NCBI GenBank assembly: GCA_963966185.1
Contig: CAWZYM010000209.1
Span: 702,501-766,500 of the forward strand
Origin: Rhabditoides inermis
Lineage: Eukaryota > Nematoda > Chromadorea > Rhabditida > Rhabditidae
Length of the DNA: 64,000 bases
Direction of reading: 5' to 3'
Shown: positions 21,886 to 39,900 of the stretch, piece by piece
Position numbering within the stretch: the first letter of the stretch is position 1
How the letters are laid out: each line of letters begins with the position of its first letter
Program-made: the position numbers and the translations under genes
Notes under the pieces: generated by a model
What the model was told of the DNA's origin: nothing
The model's input: the letters and a program-made list of their open reading frames with translations, nothing else
The model's database searches: none

Positions 21886-23453
21886 TTTTTTTGTCAATTT
21901 TTTTTCTCTCGTTAAAACGCTTTATCTCGGATAGAATTATTCTTTCTTCTATAATGATTGCTATTTTGTCCTCTGTCTGCCCCAGAATTTGAAAAGATAT
22001 ATCCCAAAGTTTCTCTTTATTCTATGATAATTAATTTTTTTTTCATCTGTATATCCACCTCTTTATAATATGTTGTTCATCTGTATATCCACATCCAAAC
22101 TACCTTATTATGTTCATGAATGCCTATTACTGTGAATGTTTTTTTTTAGATTTTTGTTAGTTTTTTTTCTTCTGAAATGTGTCTCGTTACTCTTTATAAT
22201 ATATCGGGTTCAATTGTGCTTTAGCAGTATCGTTCAAACCAATTGGTAGGATCGAGATTTATTAACATTGTTTCAAGTAGAAACGATTCAACAAAGCAAA
22301 ATCCGCGGCAGAAATTGCAGATAAATTGCAAAGACTCATCTGCAAAACCGGCCAGGGGTATGAATTTCCGATTTCAAATTTCAGAAAGAAGTTTCAGAAA
22401 GAAAAAAATCAGAAAGGACCAGAACCATCTGCGAAAACGGCCGCACAGTCAATTTCACATACTCTCTCGTTACTCTTTTTAGTATGAGCGCTTCACATTC
22501 AACCGGCGCGGAATAGAACCCGGGAGTGTGTGAACCCGGGAGGACAGTAAGACACAACGATGCCAAATCACTCGTTCTGGAAATTACTCTTTATGGGAGG
22601 AAGTTATAACTTTCGTCGATACAATGGGCCCGATTTCATTCAACTGTGTCACGAGTTTATTCGGGCAGATTTGTAGGTACAATACGTGCTATTCTTGTGT
22701 CGGCCGAGAACACAACAAAATTATTCCGCCTGCATAGGTTTCATGCTATCATCTTTACATATATGGTTCTCCGCTTAGTTTACTTCCATTCTAATTACAC
22801 TAATGATAATGAATTAATGATTAGATTGGTAAGATTTATAGTGTGTTCCCTTTTTTGACCGACATAGATAGTTTCTAGACAGTGCATGTCATATCAGGCT
22901 ATAAACGACACATTGGGGTTAAATTGCGTCTGTTTTAATTACGTCTGAACATCGACGAGCTTGGTGATTGAAAAAATAGGCGTTCTATAATGGACAATGC
23001 ACGTGATTTCTCTAAAAAAGAAACTCTAAACTGTGAGAGATTCTATTAAGGTTCAATGCAATCATTGTTTTTGTTTGCTAATCAACTTATCATGTATCGA
23101 GAATTGAACGAGCTCGAATTATTCGGAACGTTTGTTTTGCACGTTGTTCAAAAAGAAATGCAATGCCTTCTATTTCTCGTTGCGTCTACTCTGCAAACCA
23201 GAAACATTTAAAACTGCATCGTCGTTTTTTTAATGTTTTTCGCTTTTCGCGCTAAATTGTGTTGGCGTATGTAAACTTTCTTTCAGCTACATATTACTTA
23301 TCTCATAAAATCGAATGAAGTTTCGTTTCCACATTCTTGTGATTTTTGTCTCCGACATCCAAAACAACTTATGTTTTCCTTTCAAGATTTGTATGCCACA
23401 CTCGCTTACTAACAATTTCTTCTCGTCATTTCTTAACATTTTTTAGTAAAACA
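21886..23453. other. Intergenic AT-rich sequence upstream of the chemoreceptor gene
   Basis: Contains poly(T) tracts and a possible tRNA-like repeat on the minus strand near 22500-22590 (gggttctattccgc, resembling a B box). No exon is supported. The chemoreceptor promoter should lie at the right end. Confidence 0.4.
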
Positions 23454-29224
<5,771 letters not shown>

Positions 29225-29391
29225 GCGGAGACCAGTTATGCAACTTCTTAAAGTACTTTTGCACGCGCTCGCGCCTTTGCCGTCGACAAACAGTCGAGAA
29301 ACAAGCAGAGAAAAAAATCCTGTTTTTTTTTTTTGTATTTTCACACTGTCCAGTTATCTTAACGTTATAACCTTTCCAATAAAGCGACTTG

Positions 29392-29437
29392 GGTAATTGT
29401 CAATGAACGAGCAGTACAATTACGACCTGTGGATATG
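29392..29437 (+). pseudogene. Relic of a second chemoreceptor last exon
   Basis: The plus strand reads MNEQYNYDLWI then TGA. The chemoreceptor ends MNLQYHHDLWI then TGA, 210 bp upstream. Codon-level similarity over 12 codons with an identical stop indicates a tandem duplication whose remainder was lost. Confidence 0.7.
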
Positions 29438-29659
29438 AAATGGTCAATAAGGAAACTGTTCGCATCATGTTTAAAAAAAAAAACAAGTTTTATCAGCAGA
29501 TTCAAGTTATACAACCGTCGACCTACATAGTCAACAAGGGGACTGACCTCTCGAGTACAAGTCACTAGCTGCTAACAAGGGGTCCATCGAGGAATGTAAA
29601 TAATTTGGATCAGATGACGTCACATACTTCTGACTAGAAGCTCACGAAAGTTAGAAGCT

Positions 29660-29770
29660 CGTCACTTCACTGTGACTAGCGGTACATCATTGGCGGCCGA
29701 GAGGATTGAACCCGTGACCTTCCGCTTGATAGCTGCGCGCACATCGCTAGCCACAATGTTTCTGTTTTCC
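29660..29770 (-). mobile_element. tRNA-derived SINE-like unit
   Basis: On the minus strand: TGGCTAGCGATGTGCGCGC (A-box-like), then GGTTCAATCCTC (B-box-like). Related in layout to 23676-23955. Confidence 0.5.
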
Positions 29771-30023
29771 CTTTTTTGTTGGCGATTTCTTATCTGTTGT
29801 GAAATGTGTATGTGTTACTCAACGTTTGCAAAAGACAACAAAACAATCAATTCGTATAACTGTTATGTGCAAGTTGAGAGCATGCAGTCAAAAGTCGTAC
29901 TTGTTTGAAGTTTCGCTTCTTGTGTTTACAAGAAAACACACAAAACTCCTTTGCTCTTTACCTATTTTTCATGTAATATAATATAACAAAAATAGTATCG
30001 AATCACAACTAACATCGAACTTT

Positions 30024-30030
<7 letters not shown>

Positions 30031-30104
<74 letters not shown>
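30031..30104. repeat. (CT)n microsatellite
   Basis: About 74 bp of CT repeats with two interruptions, directly bordering a candidate minus-strand exon. Confidence 0.95.
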
Positions 30105-30107
<3 letters not shown>

Positions 30108-30278
30108 AAAGTCGATAGAGGCCTCCTTGATGGCGGGTTTCGAGATGATCATCTGGTCGTTGATCAGCAGTGCCTCCAGTAGAGAGGCTCGAACACGCGA
30201 ATCCGCTCGGTGGCGAGCAGTGTCGCGGAGTACTTCCTCGCGGTACTCCGTCAAATCGTGTTTGAAGGCGGCGCGACA
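30105..30278 (-). CDS. Candidate exon of an unidentified minus-strand gene
   Basis: About 58 codons starting after an acceptor (cccgtcag) and running to the microsatellite, with coding-like composition and helical sequence (for example [29 protein letters not shown]). No donor is visible before the (CT)n tract. No neighbouring exon could be joined with confidence. Open frames at 30351-30623 and about 30790-30890 on the same strand may belong to it or be chance. Confidence 0.4.
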
Positions 30279-30279
30279 C

Positions 30280-31481
30280 TGACGGGAGATGATCACAAGT
30301 TCTAGCAGCCTAGCACTCCAGGCTAGCGCCAGATTTGACCTTGTCTTTAGCTATTCCCTCGTTCTATGCGACAGTCTCCGTGGTTTTGGCCCGAGAGCAG
30401 TAGCGACGGCCTCCTTTTGTGTGTTGAGCAGCTTCACATACAATAATAGCATATATATCCCGGAGGACATACATAGGTCTTGCCCAAGGACATCTCCGAG
30501 GAGAGAATCCAGAGTCTCGATTGTACGCGGAGGAGCCAAACGACAAAAGAGAGAACCATGACAAACCATTCCTACAGTCCCCAGAGACACGACCACACTA
30601 TACCCGAACACGCAACAAGGCATAGTGGTTTATGATCAATTACAAAGGAATAAAATGGGGAAAATAGACAGGGATGACAGGCCTGCTCTCAAAGCTGGCT
30701 GGTCATGTGAGGTGCTTCTGACTTGACTGCCAGAGCTCGAAGCCTCGAAGCCTCGAAGCCACGATTGAGCTCCCGGCGCTGCTTATGTACTGCCGGCGGT
30801 GAGTGTGCTGGAGTCTTCTGTCTTGGCGGGAGTAGATCTGTAGATCGGCCCGCCTCCTCGCTCCGTCGTTGGCACTGGCGAGTCTGCAATGCGAGAGTGA
30901 TCTATGAACGAATGAGCGAATGAACGAACGACGTTAAAAACCACTGTACTACTGTACACGGAAACAAAAACCACAAATCTGCTCTCTGAGAAATGTAGTG
31001 AAGTCCTGAAACAAAAAAAAACAAAACAAAAACTTTTCTATGATCTACTGGCGATTTTTTTCTGCTTTTTCTATAAACAGCTGTTTAGCTTTTTTTGCAT
31101 TTTTAAAACAAAAAAAGATTTTTGAGCATTTCCCTATTCTCTCCTCTGATAAAAGGTTTATGTTTGATTTTTCCAATGTCTTTTCTCTTCGAACAATGCA
31201 CATACGATAATGTGTAGTTTGTATGTAAATGATAACCTTTGCATACTCACAATCCCTACTACATAGCAGTGTATAGGTGGCCACTCGATTGCTCTCCCGA
31301 TAATCCTTTCCCTTGATGTGCATAGCTAATTTCCAAAGCCAGAGCCCTGAAAACGACGCTTTTACAACTCTCAACTGTATTGTTTTTCGAAAATGAAAGA
31401 AACTCCTAAAACTATGGGAGAAGTCGGAGTATCCATTGTTTCACTGAAAAAAATGGGAAAATGCAAGTAGCAACTGCTATT
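30280..31481. other. Unresolved stretch, mostly repeat-derived
   Basis: Minus-strand open frames at 30351-30623 (ends RRLSHRTRE) and about 30790-30890 (ends DSSTLTAGST) lack clear splice partners. From about 30940 the sequence matches the repeat at 34260-34450 and 51600-51800. Confidence 0.4.
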
Positions 31482-31874
31482 ATAGAGACCGCCAGTGGGC
31501 GGGGCTTATTGCGTCGCAGAAATTTGAATATTGACAGCATGATGCCGTGAGATGCGGTTTACACTATTCGGAAGAGCGCAAAAATTTGTATAGACAATTT
31601 TTTCGCGGGGTGATGTTGTTCTTAACCAAAATTTCCTAAATAAGTGATTGTGACGTCACATTCCACTGTGAAAAGAGGGCGTGGCCTATTTTTAAATCCC
31701 TCTGAATGCGACATCGCGCCCTCGGAAGCGCGCGATTTTGATGCGCGTAGATCAAAAACAAAACATCCAAACGCTACAAATGAATACTTGTTGGAATCTA
31801 CTACAATACTTGAATCTTCTTAATAACTAATGTTTCTTATAATCTCCGTTGAAAATAAAGGTGACGGTCTCTAT
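31482..31874. mobile_element. Short inverted-repeat element
   Basis: About 393 bp with 13-bp inverted ends ATAGAGACCGCCA / ATAGAGACCGTCA. GC-rich interior without coding capacity. Only one copy was seen here. Confidence 0.5.
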
Positions 31875-31879
31875 CCTAT

Positions 31880-33240
31880 AGTAAGCGAGTGTGGCAGGCA
31901 ATTCTTTATAAGAAATCAGACATCGTAAAAAGTATCGGATAATAGAGAAATGACAAGAATATGAAGTGTGGAAACGTCATTCTATACCATCAGATCGCTG
32001 AATTAAAATGAACGATATAAACCTAATTAGGTTAAGGAAATACTAATTAACACGTCGATCTTTAGACGTAGTGAACACACGCAATTTAATCCTAATATGC
32101 GTGGGATGAGGCGAAAGAAAACAGGGAAAACAAAATCAAGATAAAATCTGCAAAGAAGCGCGTATGTACGTAAATACGAGTTTCAATGAACACAGCTATG
32201 CTGCATCCTCAGTTTCAAGAAAAGGTTGAAGCGTGATCGCGTTGAATAAAGTGAGGGGAATGAATGGCAATGGCCGACTCCCACACACAGACCAAGAATC
32301 AAACTCAATCCCAGAATTCGGAGAAAAAAACTTTTTTTTATTAAAGCTACATACGCGTCACGCATTACTTTGAAAAAAATTTCTCGTTAGGCTAAATGGG
32401 AAAAAAACTAATATTCCAGAAAAGCTTGAGTTCTAACTGATTAGTTCAAATTGTTTTTGCCTTTGCACTGTACTCATCTTCTAGATTAGCTAAATTAAGA
32501 TTGAACTGAAAATGTTTGTATAAAAAATGTTTGTGGAAAAAGTGAACAAAGCAAAAAGAGTGTAACAAAACTCATAAAGAAGTATCTGTTGAGTTTAAAA
32601 AAAACTTTAGTTAAGCTTTCATGGGTACGAAAAACAGGTCTTACAACTTTGTGAATAACTGAATAAGTACCAAAAAATATTTCAAAAAATGTCAAAGAGA
32701 AGGAACAATAGTGCACACTTGGCAGAATAGGCAGAGCGTAAAAACAATAGCGTTTCGGGGGATTCGAAAACATATCTCTATTGTTTTTTTTTTCAAATCA
32801 AATAGTATTACTTGAACTGAGGTATACCACTCGAATGGGAGATGGTCTTTAGGATCAAATGGACATTTTTATACCTACCATTGTGTTCCTTGACCTAAAT
32901 AATGCTAGAATTCAAAGTTTCAGCTTTGGAAACAAAGTTTGAGCTGAGATGTGAATGACTGAAAACAGTGAAGTATTTTATGGTGAGAAATCTTAAACAT
33001 TTCTGAAACTGACTTAAAACAGGTCCCAAAACTCATTTTACCCCTTTTCCAGCCCCCGAAGACGCGCGGGACCGAAAGCAATAATTTCCGCGCCCTTTGG
33101 CGCACAGGGTAAACGTGCCTTGACTTGGAAATTAATTCATCTTGCCCTCTCTGATCGGATAGCGCCCGGAAGGTGAAATGCGACTCGAGGGTAAATAGCT
33201 GTGTCGTCCCCCCACCTGATGAGCGGTGTAATTGCTGCCG
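31880..33240. other. Intergenic AT-rich sequence, no gene seen
   Basis: No exon with splice sites supported. Confidence 0.4.
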
Positions 33241-33242
33241 GT

Positions 33243-34470
33243 GATAATTCCGTGCGACACCCAGTATTCAAACTCTAATATCGATCAAAGAAGCCGGCAT
33301 GCGAATCAAAGAGGCCGCGCCACACTCGATCCTATCCTGCGCAGTCTGACCTCTCTCGCTCGCAACTAAGTTTCGCCAACTGACCCCGGCTGTCAATAGC
33401 AGAAACTATCTTCCATTCGGCGATTGTAGTTTAACGACATTTTTCAAAACTATAAGTGTTTAAAAAAGAGAAAAAAAAGAGAAAACTGTGTTTGTGAGAA
33501 TGAACAAAAGAGTAGTAGTCATTACAAAAAAAAGATGATTACTTCCGAGAAAATGCCCGGCATATCTTTACTGCTCTATGAGGGAGACACAGATGCGCTC
33601 GTCTTCAGATTCTAGCTCATCCCTATGTAAAACAGGGAAAGAGACAATAAGAGATAAAAATAAAAGGAGAGAGAGAGAGTACGCGAAGCATTGGTATGCG
33701 GTGTTTTCGATCCTATTATGAGTTCGATCCTATTATGCATTTTTTCATGACGGAAGTATGTACATAAATACTACAAATACACAGTGAATCAGCGGCACAT
33801 ATCTGCTTTTTTGTAGATGTGATAAGCTCCCATTTCCCGGTCCACCAAACAAAAAACGACGCAGACCAGAAACCATAAGTTTCAATGTGTTTCCACCCTA
33901 CAGACTAGTGCTACTCAAAGTGGATTTTTTTTAGTTGCAAGAACAATAACCAATTCTGCTTCGCGAGAAATGTAGTGAGGGTCAACGACTACTTATCGAC
34001 GTTTGAGTGAGATTTCTCTGACTGAACAGTTATGTATATTATATCTCAGAAGGAAATGTCTATTATAATAAAGGATTGGCGAGTTATGATTCTACTAAAG
34101 TTAAACTTGTCTGATTAGCTCTCTTCTGAGAATAAAAAACTTTTCTGAGACCTCGACACGCCCAAGTTTTCGCAGGTCGCAAAAAAAAAACTTGAAAAAA
34201 CAACAACAATTATGATGATGAACGAATTTGTATGTGTCTATCCAAGAATGCTATATTACGTTGAAAACTACCGTACTACTGTACACGGAAACAAAACCAC
34301 AAATCTGCTCTCTGAGAAATGTAGTGAAGGTCATGAAACATCTACGATCTACTGGCGAACTTTTTTTGCCTTTTCTATGAACAGCTTTTCAGTTTGTTTG
34401 TTTTTTGCATTTTTTGAACAAATTTTTTTTGAGCATTTCCCTAATCTCTCCTCAGAGCTCTCCGAGATTC
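33243..34470. repeat. Dispersed 1.2-kb repeat
   Basis: Aligns along its length with about 50645-51800 and 58371-59525 (for example atatcgatcaaagaagccgg near 33279, gctctctgagaaatgtagtg near 34308). This copy is more diverged, and the part near 33265-33430 corresponds to the inner inverted repeat of the 50549 element. Non-coding. Confidence 0.75.
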
Positions 34471-34739
34471 GTAAAAAAGTTCATTCTAAAACACCATGCG
34501 GTGAATCAGTAATACAATATTTAATGTCGTTTTGCTTCAATTTTGATAAACACAACGTCATCATCACTCCTCAGGATCGTCATAAAAAGTCTTTTCAGTT
34601 CATGAGATTTTTCAGAGTTATAATTTTTTTTTGAAAATCGTACCCTATTTTTGCAAACTGTACCTTATTTTTAACTGTACCCTATTTTTCGAAACTGTAC
34701 TCTATTTTTCCAAACTGTCCCTTATTTCTCTCAAACTGT

Positions 34740-35671
34740 CAAATCAAATCAAATACATTATCCGGAATCGCATTTCATGAACTTATACAATAGTGTATGT
34801 ATGGGTCCTCGGGTGTTATAATGAGAAGCGCCGGGAGATGATCTGATTCCAAACTGCAGGTTCCTTCGGTAACCAGTCGTTTCCATTCCTTTCGTGCCCG
34901 TGTCTTCGTGAAATCTGGTAGCTCCGCTATGAAGTCGTCTTCCCATTCCTTATACGGCGATCCAATTCGACCAAGTCCTTTTGGTCTCCAAAGAATGACT
35001 TTCTTGCTCCAGCGGTCATCGGTGGCTGTCAGCATTTTCCTAGCGAACTTGAATTTCCTTTTCCCTGGCTTCTTGTACAACGTCCCGTAGTCGCGTCTGC
35101 CTCCTAATCACATTGGAAGGGATATGGTCGAGAAGCGAAATTCCGAGCATTTGTCGCTTCATTTTCCTTTGAACTGTCCGTAGTCGTATGAGGTCCTCCT
35201 TTCTCATTCCCCAGCTTTCGCATCCATAAGTTAGGCACGGCAGCACTCCTTGTCGGAAAACTTTTCCTCTTGAGGTTCATTGGAGCACGGGGCAGTCGTA
35301 GGAAGTGTGCGTGTCGGTGAAAAGCAGCCCATCCAGATTGTATTTTTCGGGTCAGTTCGTCCTCCCGCTCATTCTTATCGCAGCTCAGCACTTGTCCCAG
35401 GTACACAAAGTCTTGCACATAGTCGATTGGTTCCTTCTCCAACTTGATCGGTGGCCTTGCCCGGGACGTCGTCATAACCACAGTCTTCTTTCGGTTGATT
35501 GCCAATCCAAACTCCTTGCTCGTCTTCGCCACTTCTTTCAGCATCTTTGTAGCTCCTTCAGCCGTCGTCGCGAACAGCGCCACATCATCGGCAAACACCA
35601 AATGGATCAGTTTCTTCCCGTCGATGTTGATGCCAGCTCTTCGAAATTCGAAGAAGACCTTCTTTCTCAAT
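34740..35671 (-). mobile_element. RTE-type LINE, 5'-truncated, with target-site duplication
   Basis: The minus strand encodes the end of a reverse transcriptase (LVFADDVALF near 35590, INRKKTVVM, DFVYLGQVLS) and its C-terminal region to about 34760. The 3' end terminates in CAAAT repeats (34740-34755). An 11-bp direct repeat TCTCAAACTGT (34729-34739 and 35672-35682) flanks it. It inserted into an AAACTGTACC array. One frameshift near 35250 separates the two halves, so this copy is dead even apart from its truncation. Confidence 0.9.
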
Positions 35672-35682
35672 TCTCAAACTGT

Positions 35683-36939
35683 ACCTTATATTAAGGAAAC
35701 TTTTTTTTAAAAGCCGTGGATTCTACCTTCCTGCCGGGCTAACGTGTATTATGGAAATCTGACAGTGCTGCCACGGACCACTCTCTTATCGTTTCTTATC
35801 ATGCTGACATGGCAAAACGCATCTGTTGTGAAATGTTTTATCGCGATTGGAAAATAGCGCCATTAGAGTGAATGCCACACCCCTCTTCCTTTGTTTTGCG
35901 CCTTCCGCCTGATTCAATAGATCTTAATGGTTGTTTAAAGACCCAGTGACCTATTTCTGACTTTAATCATTTGTGCGTCACAATACGGTTTTTAAAATGC
36001 AGGTTGAATGATAGTTGTACGTGCGCGCGGTGATCAAAAACGATCAGCCGACCACTCTAAACGTGAACTTTCGATTTACCGCCACTCTTTTTGTGGGCTC
36101 TCTCCCGTTACTTCCTGAGGCAGTGTACCCTCTGATTTTCGAAATTGAGTTAGCTGTAAGATGTAAAAAAAATGTCTCAAAGGAACAGTGGCGACTTGTT
36201 TTTGACTTGGAGTATTATTAAAAAACGTATTAACCTAGCACATTTGCAATTTCGACGAAAGAACGACGATGCTGTGTTATTTTCGAATCTGCAATGTCAA
36301 GAATGCAGCTGAAAATTTGAGTTGAAAATTGGTCCCACCACGAATAGTCTACCGCCCAACGCTTCACCGCCCAACGCTACTGCAAAAATTAGGTTCGGAG
36401 ACATAAGCGCAAATGAACGAAGGTCTTTCACTCGCTTCATGGCTCAGTGCATGCGCGCTGCGTTGTTGCACCTAGCTCGCTGGTTTGATTCCCGTTCCCG
36501 CCAAATGTTTTGCTCGTGTGAAAATGAGGAGTTGTGGCAGATTGTGGCAGAAATAAGTCGCCACTGTTTCTTTAAATAAAGTTTGTTCTCATATAAAAGT
36601 TATTTAAAAGTCGCCTCAAAATTTATCTAACTCGTTCAAAATAAAAGTGCTCCAAACGTGCACAAACGTGCACGATGGGTGATGGTTTTTCCAACACTTC
36701 GGCATTTTTGTCATATGACAACATTTTTGGTATAATTTCACTTTCCGTGCTAACTTGATTTCGAAAACCAGAGGGTACCTTTGACGTGTTTCGTGACTCT
36801 TGTGATAATTGTTTCCCAGACCGCTTCCGATTTGATGTTGTGTTCACATCGAAGGAGCACAAATCGATGATGAATGTTCTGAATTCACAATCAGAGAACA
36901 AAATCAAATGATCATTTGAATCTGAAGAGTGATCAGAAG
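35683..36939 (+). repeat. Conserved upstream block of the kelch genes (copy B)
   Basis: Shared with copies A and C. Includes a tRNA-like SINE remnant at about 36437-36520 (TGGCTCAGTGCATG and GGTTTGATTCCC). The kelch promoter is presumably within it; no TATA box is obvious. Confidence 0.75.
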
Positions 36940-39900
36940 ATGGCGAGCTCGAGTGATGGTGTGCTACAGTGGCTACAGACCCCTGTGCCCGAGACATTCG
37001 CTTGCTTCAATGAAATGAGAAAGTAAGCAAACTCTGGCAAGATCTGCAAGCTGTACCCCATCCCTGCCATTCCACGTGTTCCTTTCGATGATTGTTTACT
37101 GGTGTTCCTACAGATCCAGAAAACTGTGCGATGTTGTGCTCACATCGAGGGAGCACAGAACGAGTGACGACGCAAAATACCGGGTAAATTGAGAACACTT
37201 AACACTCGTTCACCTTGCAATCGTCACATTGTTCAGTTCCACGTGCACAAGCTGGTTTTGTTGGCTGCGTCACCGCACTTTGAGGAGATATTCGCGGCTG
37301 GAATGCGGGAAGCGCGCGAGAACGTCGTCGACATGGTGGACACATCATCTGACCGGATTGTAATGCCGAGTGTTGTAGGACACTGACTACACGACGCTCA
37401 AAAGACTCGTCAAGTACATGTATACCGGACGCATTGTTATCAGTGAGTTGGAGATGTTGAGAAGTAAAGTAAGAATTCTCCAAGTAGCCGTGAGCGTGAG
37501 CAGTGTTCCAATAACAGTAAAAATGCAGTCAGTTTCTTTGAAAGCAATAGTATTCCGAAGTGTTCCGAAGCGATAATAAGACGACATTTAAAAGTGTTCG
37601 GGAGTATTCCAAAGGGGGTTCTGGAGAGGGAGGGGGGCGATTCCAAAGGTAATTCTGAAGTGTTTCGGAAGCATTCGGAGTTTTGAAGTGATTCCCGACT
37701 CTCCATTCATGAAGTAACCTTAACCAGACAGCGAAACCGTGCCTCTTCTACTGCCAGAGGCTGCGTACCTCCAACTGACGTCACTCAAGTCCGCCTGCGA
37801 GAAGTCACTCGTATAGTGATGCATATAAGTCAATGAGTGTATACAGGTACCTAATCACTGTCAAGTACGTGACGCGTCTCAACTGCATCGAAATGTGGAA
37901 CTTCTCCAAGCTTTATGACTGCGAGGAGATCAAAGCACTATCGTGGACGTTCATCCGAGAATATTTCGGGTAAGTGCTTCAATCAGTCCCGTTTACAAGC
38001 TATGATTTGAATAGGGCCCTCGTTGCCTCGGAGGATCTGCCGAGTCTCTCGCACGAAGACTTCTCGCGGCTAGTGCAAGGTATGTTTGCGATGGTTCATA
38101 CAGTCCTCGTCTGACAGTTAGAGCTACAGTCAGCCAGGATCAATATGAAGTTTGGGTTTGTTCTGGAGAACATACTTCTTCATAGCATATCTATATGCAC
38201 CTTTCTCATTGATAAGAACAATACTACTGGGGAAGAAATTCCAAATTAAAAGGAGAAAGGACTGCGAGGGAATGGTTTTGTTAGAAGAGTTGTATAGTTT
38301 GAGTGAATGACCCCGAAGTTGTCGTGTTTGAGTTAAGCTAGACAGTGTCAGTGGTATTAGGTGTACAATTATACTATATGTTCATGAATATATGCATGCG
38401 CCAAAGAATGATCAAAAATTGAGCTTCTCATACGCAACGTTTCTAACCTTAGAATTTCCAACCGCTGTTTAAATTATGCTTTAGGAAGCAGGTATGTACT
38501 CTATAAACTTTTTCAAAAAAGCATGAGAGTTGTCCAAAAGACAAGAATTTTTTTCTCTTTTGGTTTTCCAAAATGCATGACAATGCATTTCGGAAGACTC
38601 AAAGTCAATTGGCGATTTTTCAACCAATCAGTCACTCTTGTCACATCACCTGCTAGTCGCTTATCAAAATCAGGTACATCAAACGGAATGAACATCTTAC
38701 GATCATCCACATACATATGCTAGATACTCACCGTTTTGGATCGCCTCCCCTATATCATTGAGATAGATTGGGAAGAGCAACATGTCTAGCACGGACCCCT
38801 GGGGAACACCAGATGAGATACATAAATATCCATGGGGAACAGGATGAATTTATACAAACACATTGTAATCTTTCATATAAATAATTTTTCAGCCATCTAT
38901 GTAGTTTTCTCCAAATACCGTACGATTATAATATTTGAGAAGTCTTCTGTGATTCACAACATCAAATACTTTGCTTTAGATGCATCTAGGTAAACGGAGA
39001 CGACAGAGCATTTTTGAGTCTAAGGTTTTCACCAAGTATTTAACATACTCCACTAATTGTGCTGTAGTAGACCGATTATCAAAATATTACAATTCCACAT
39101 GTTGTTTTGTATTCGACATGTGTCCATTACCGACGTCCCTCATTCCCACTTCGCACACAGACATGGACATCAACTGCTCCGAGACGGCGTTGTTCGAGGC
39201 TGTGATGACGTGGGTGCGCGGACACAACGACGACGAAAACAGGGGAGAACGCAAGAAGCACCTGGCACAGTGCGTGTTTGTTCAAATACTCTTACGAAAG
39301 TAACCGAGCTTTCTTACTAGCACAAACTGCGAGCATTTTAATGAAACTTACCACCCACCCACTAGCACAAACTGCGAGCATTTTAATGAAACTTACCACC
39401 CACCCACGTGAAACACCCACGTGGCATATAAACAAATAAACATGTAAGGAGTAATGACAAACCCATGTTCCACTTTTCACTGCAGGCTGCTGTCGCACGT
39501 TCGTCTCACGGGTCTCGGGCGCTCGTGCCTGCTTGACACAGTCTACCACGAGACGCTCGTCCGAGAAGACAAACAGTGCAACGAGATGCTTATGGCCGCC
39601 ATGAATGTGAGTGCGTGTACGTGTGTACTACAACAGAGAACAACAAGCAGTCAGCTAAAACAAGAAAGACAGACGGTGAGAGCACCGTATTCGAGTCACA
39701 AGCGAGGTAGAACTATGGATCTGTTCATATGGATCTGTTATGTTCATGTATGTAGCACTGCGATCAGTCTCGATCCCATAGCACTCGAAGGATTTGAAAA
39801 GTAGTTCAAAGTCGGTGGTCAGAGTAGCCTGACCGAGTTTCCGACAAGGGATAGTCGAATTGTGTGGAAGTGTATGTTTGCAGACGCTTCTCCGCGAGCC

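Larger units (their letters stand above)
29240..30030. other. Intergenic sequence after the chemoreceptor gene
   Basis: Holds a relic chemoreceptor last exon (29392-29437), an AATAAA near 29380 and a SINE-like unit (about 29660-29770). No other exon is supported. Confidence 0.5.

Noticed and set aside
36437..36520. tRNA gene upstream of kelch copy B
   Set aside because: Only box-like motifs; the anticodon and acceptor stems are not formed, and it is repeated upstream of every kelch copy.
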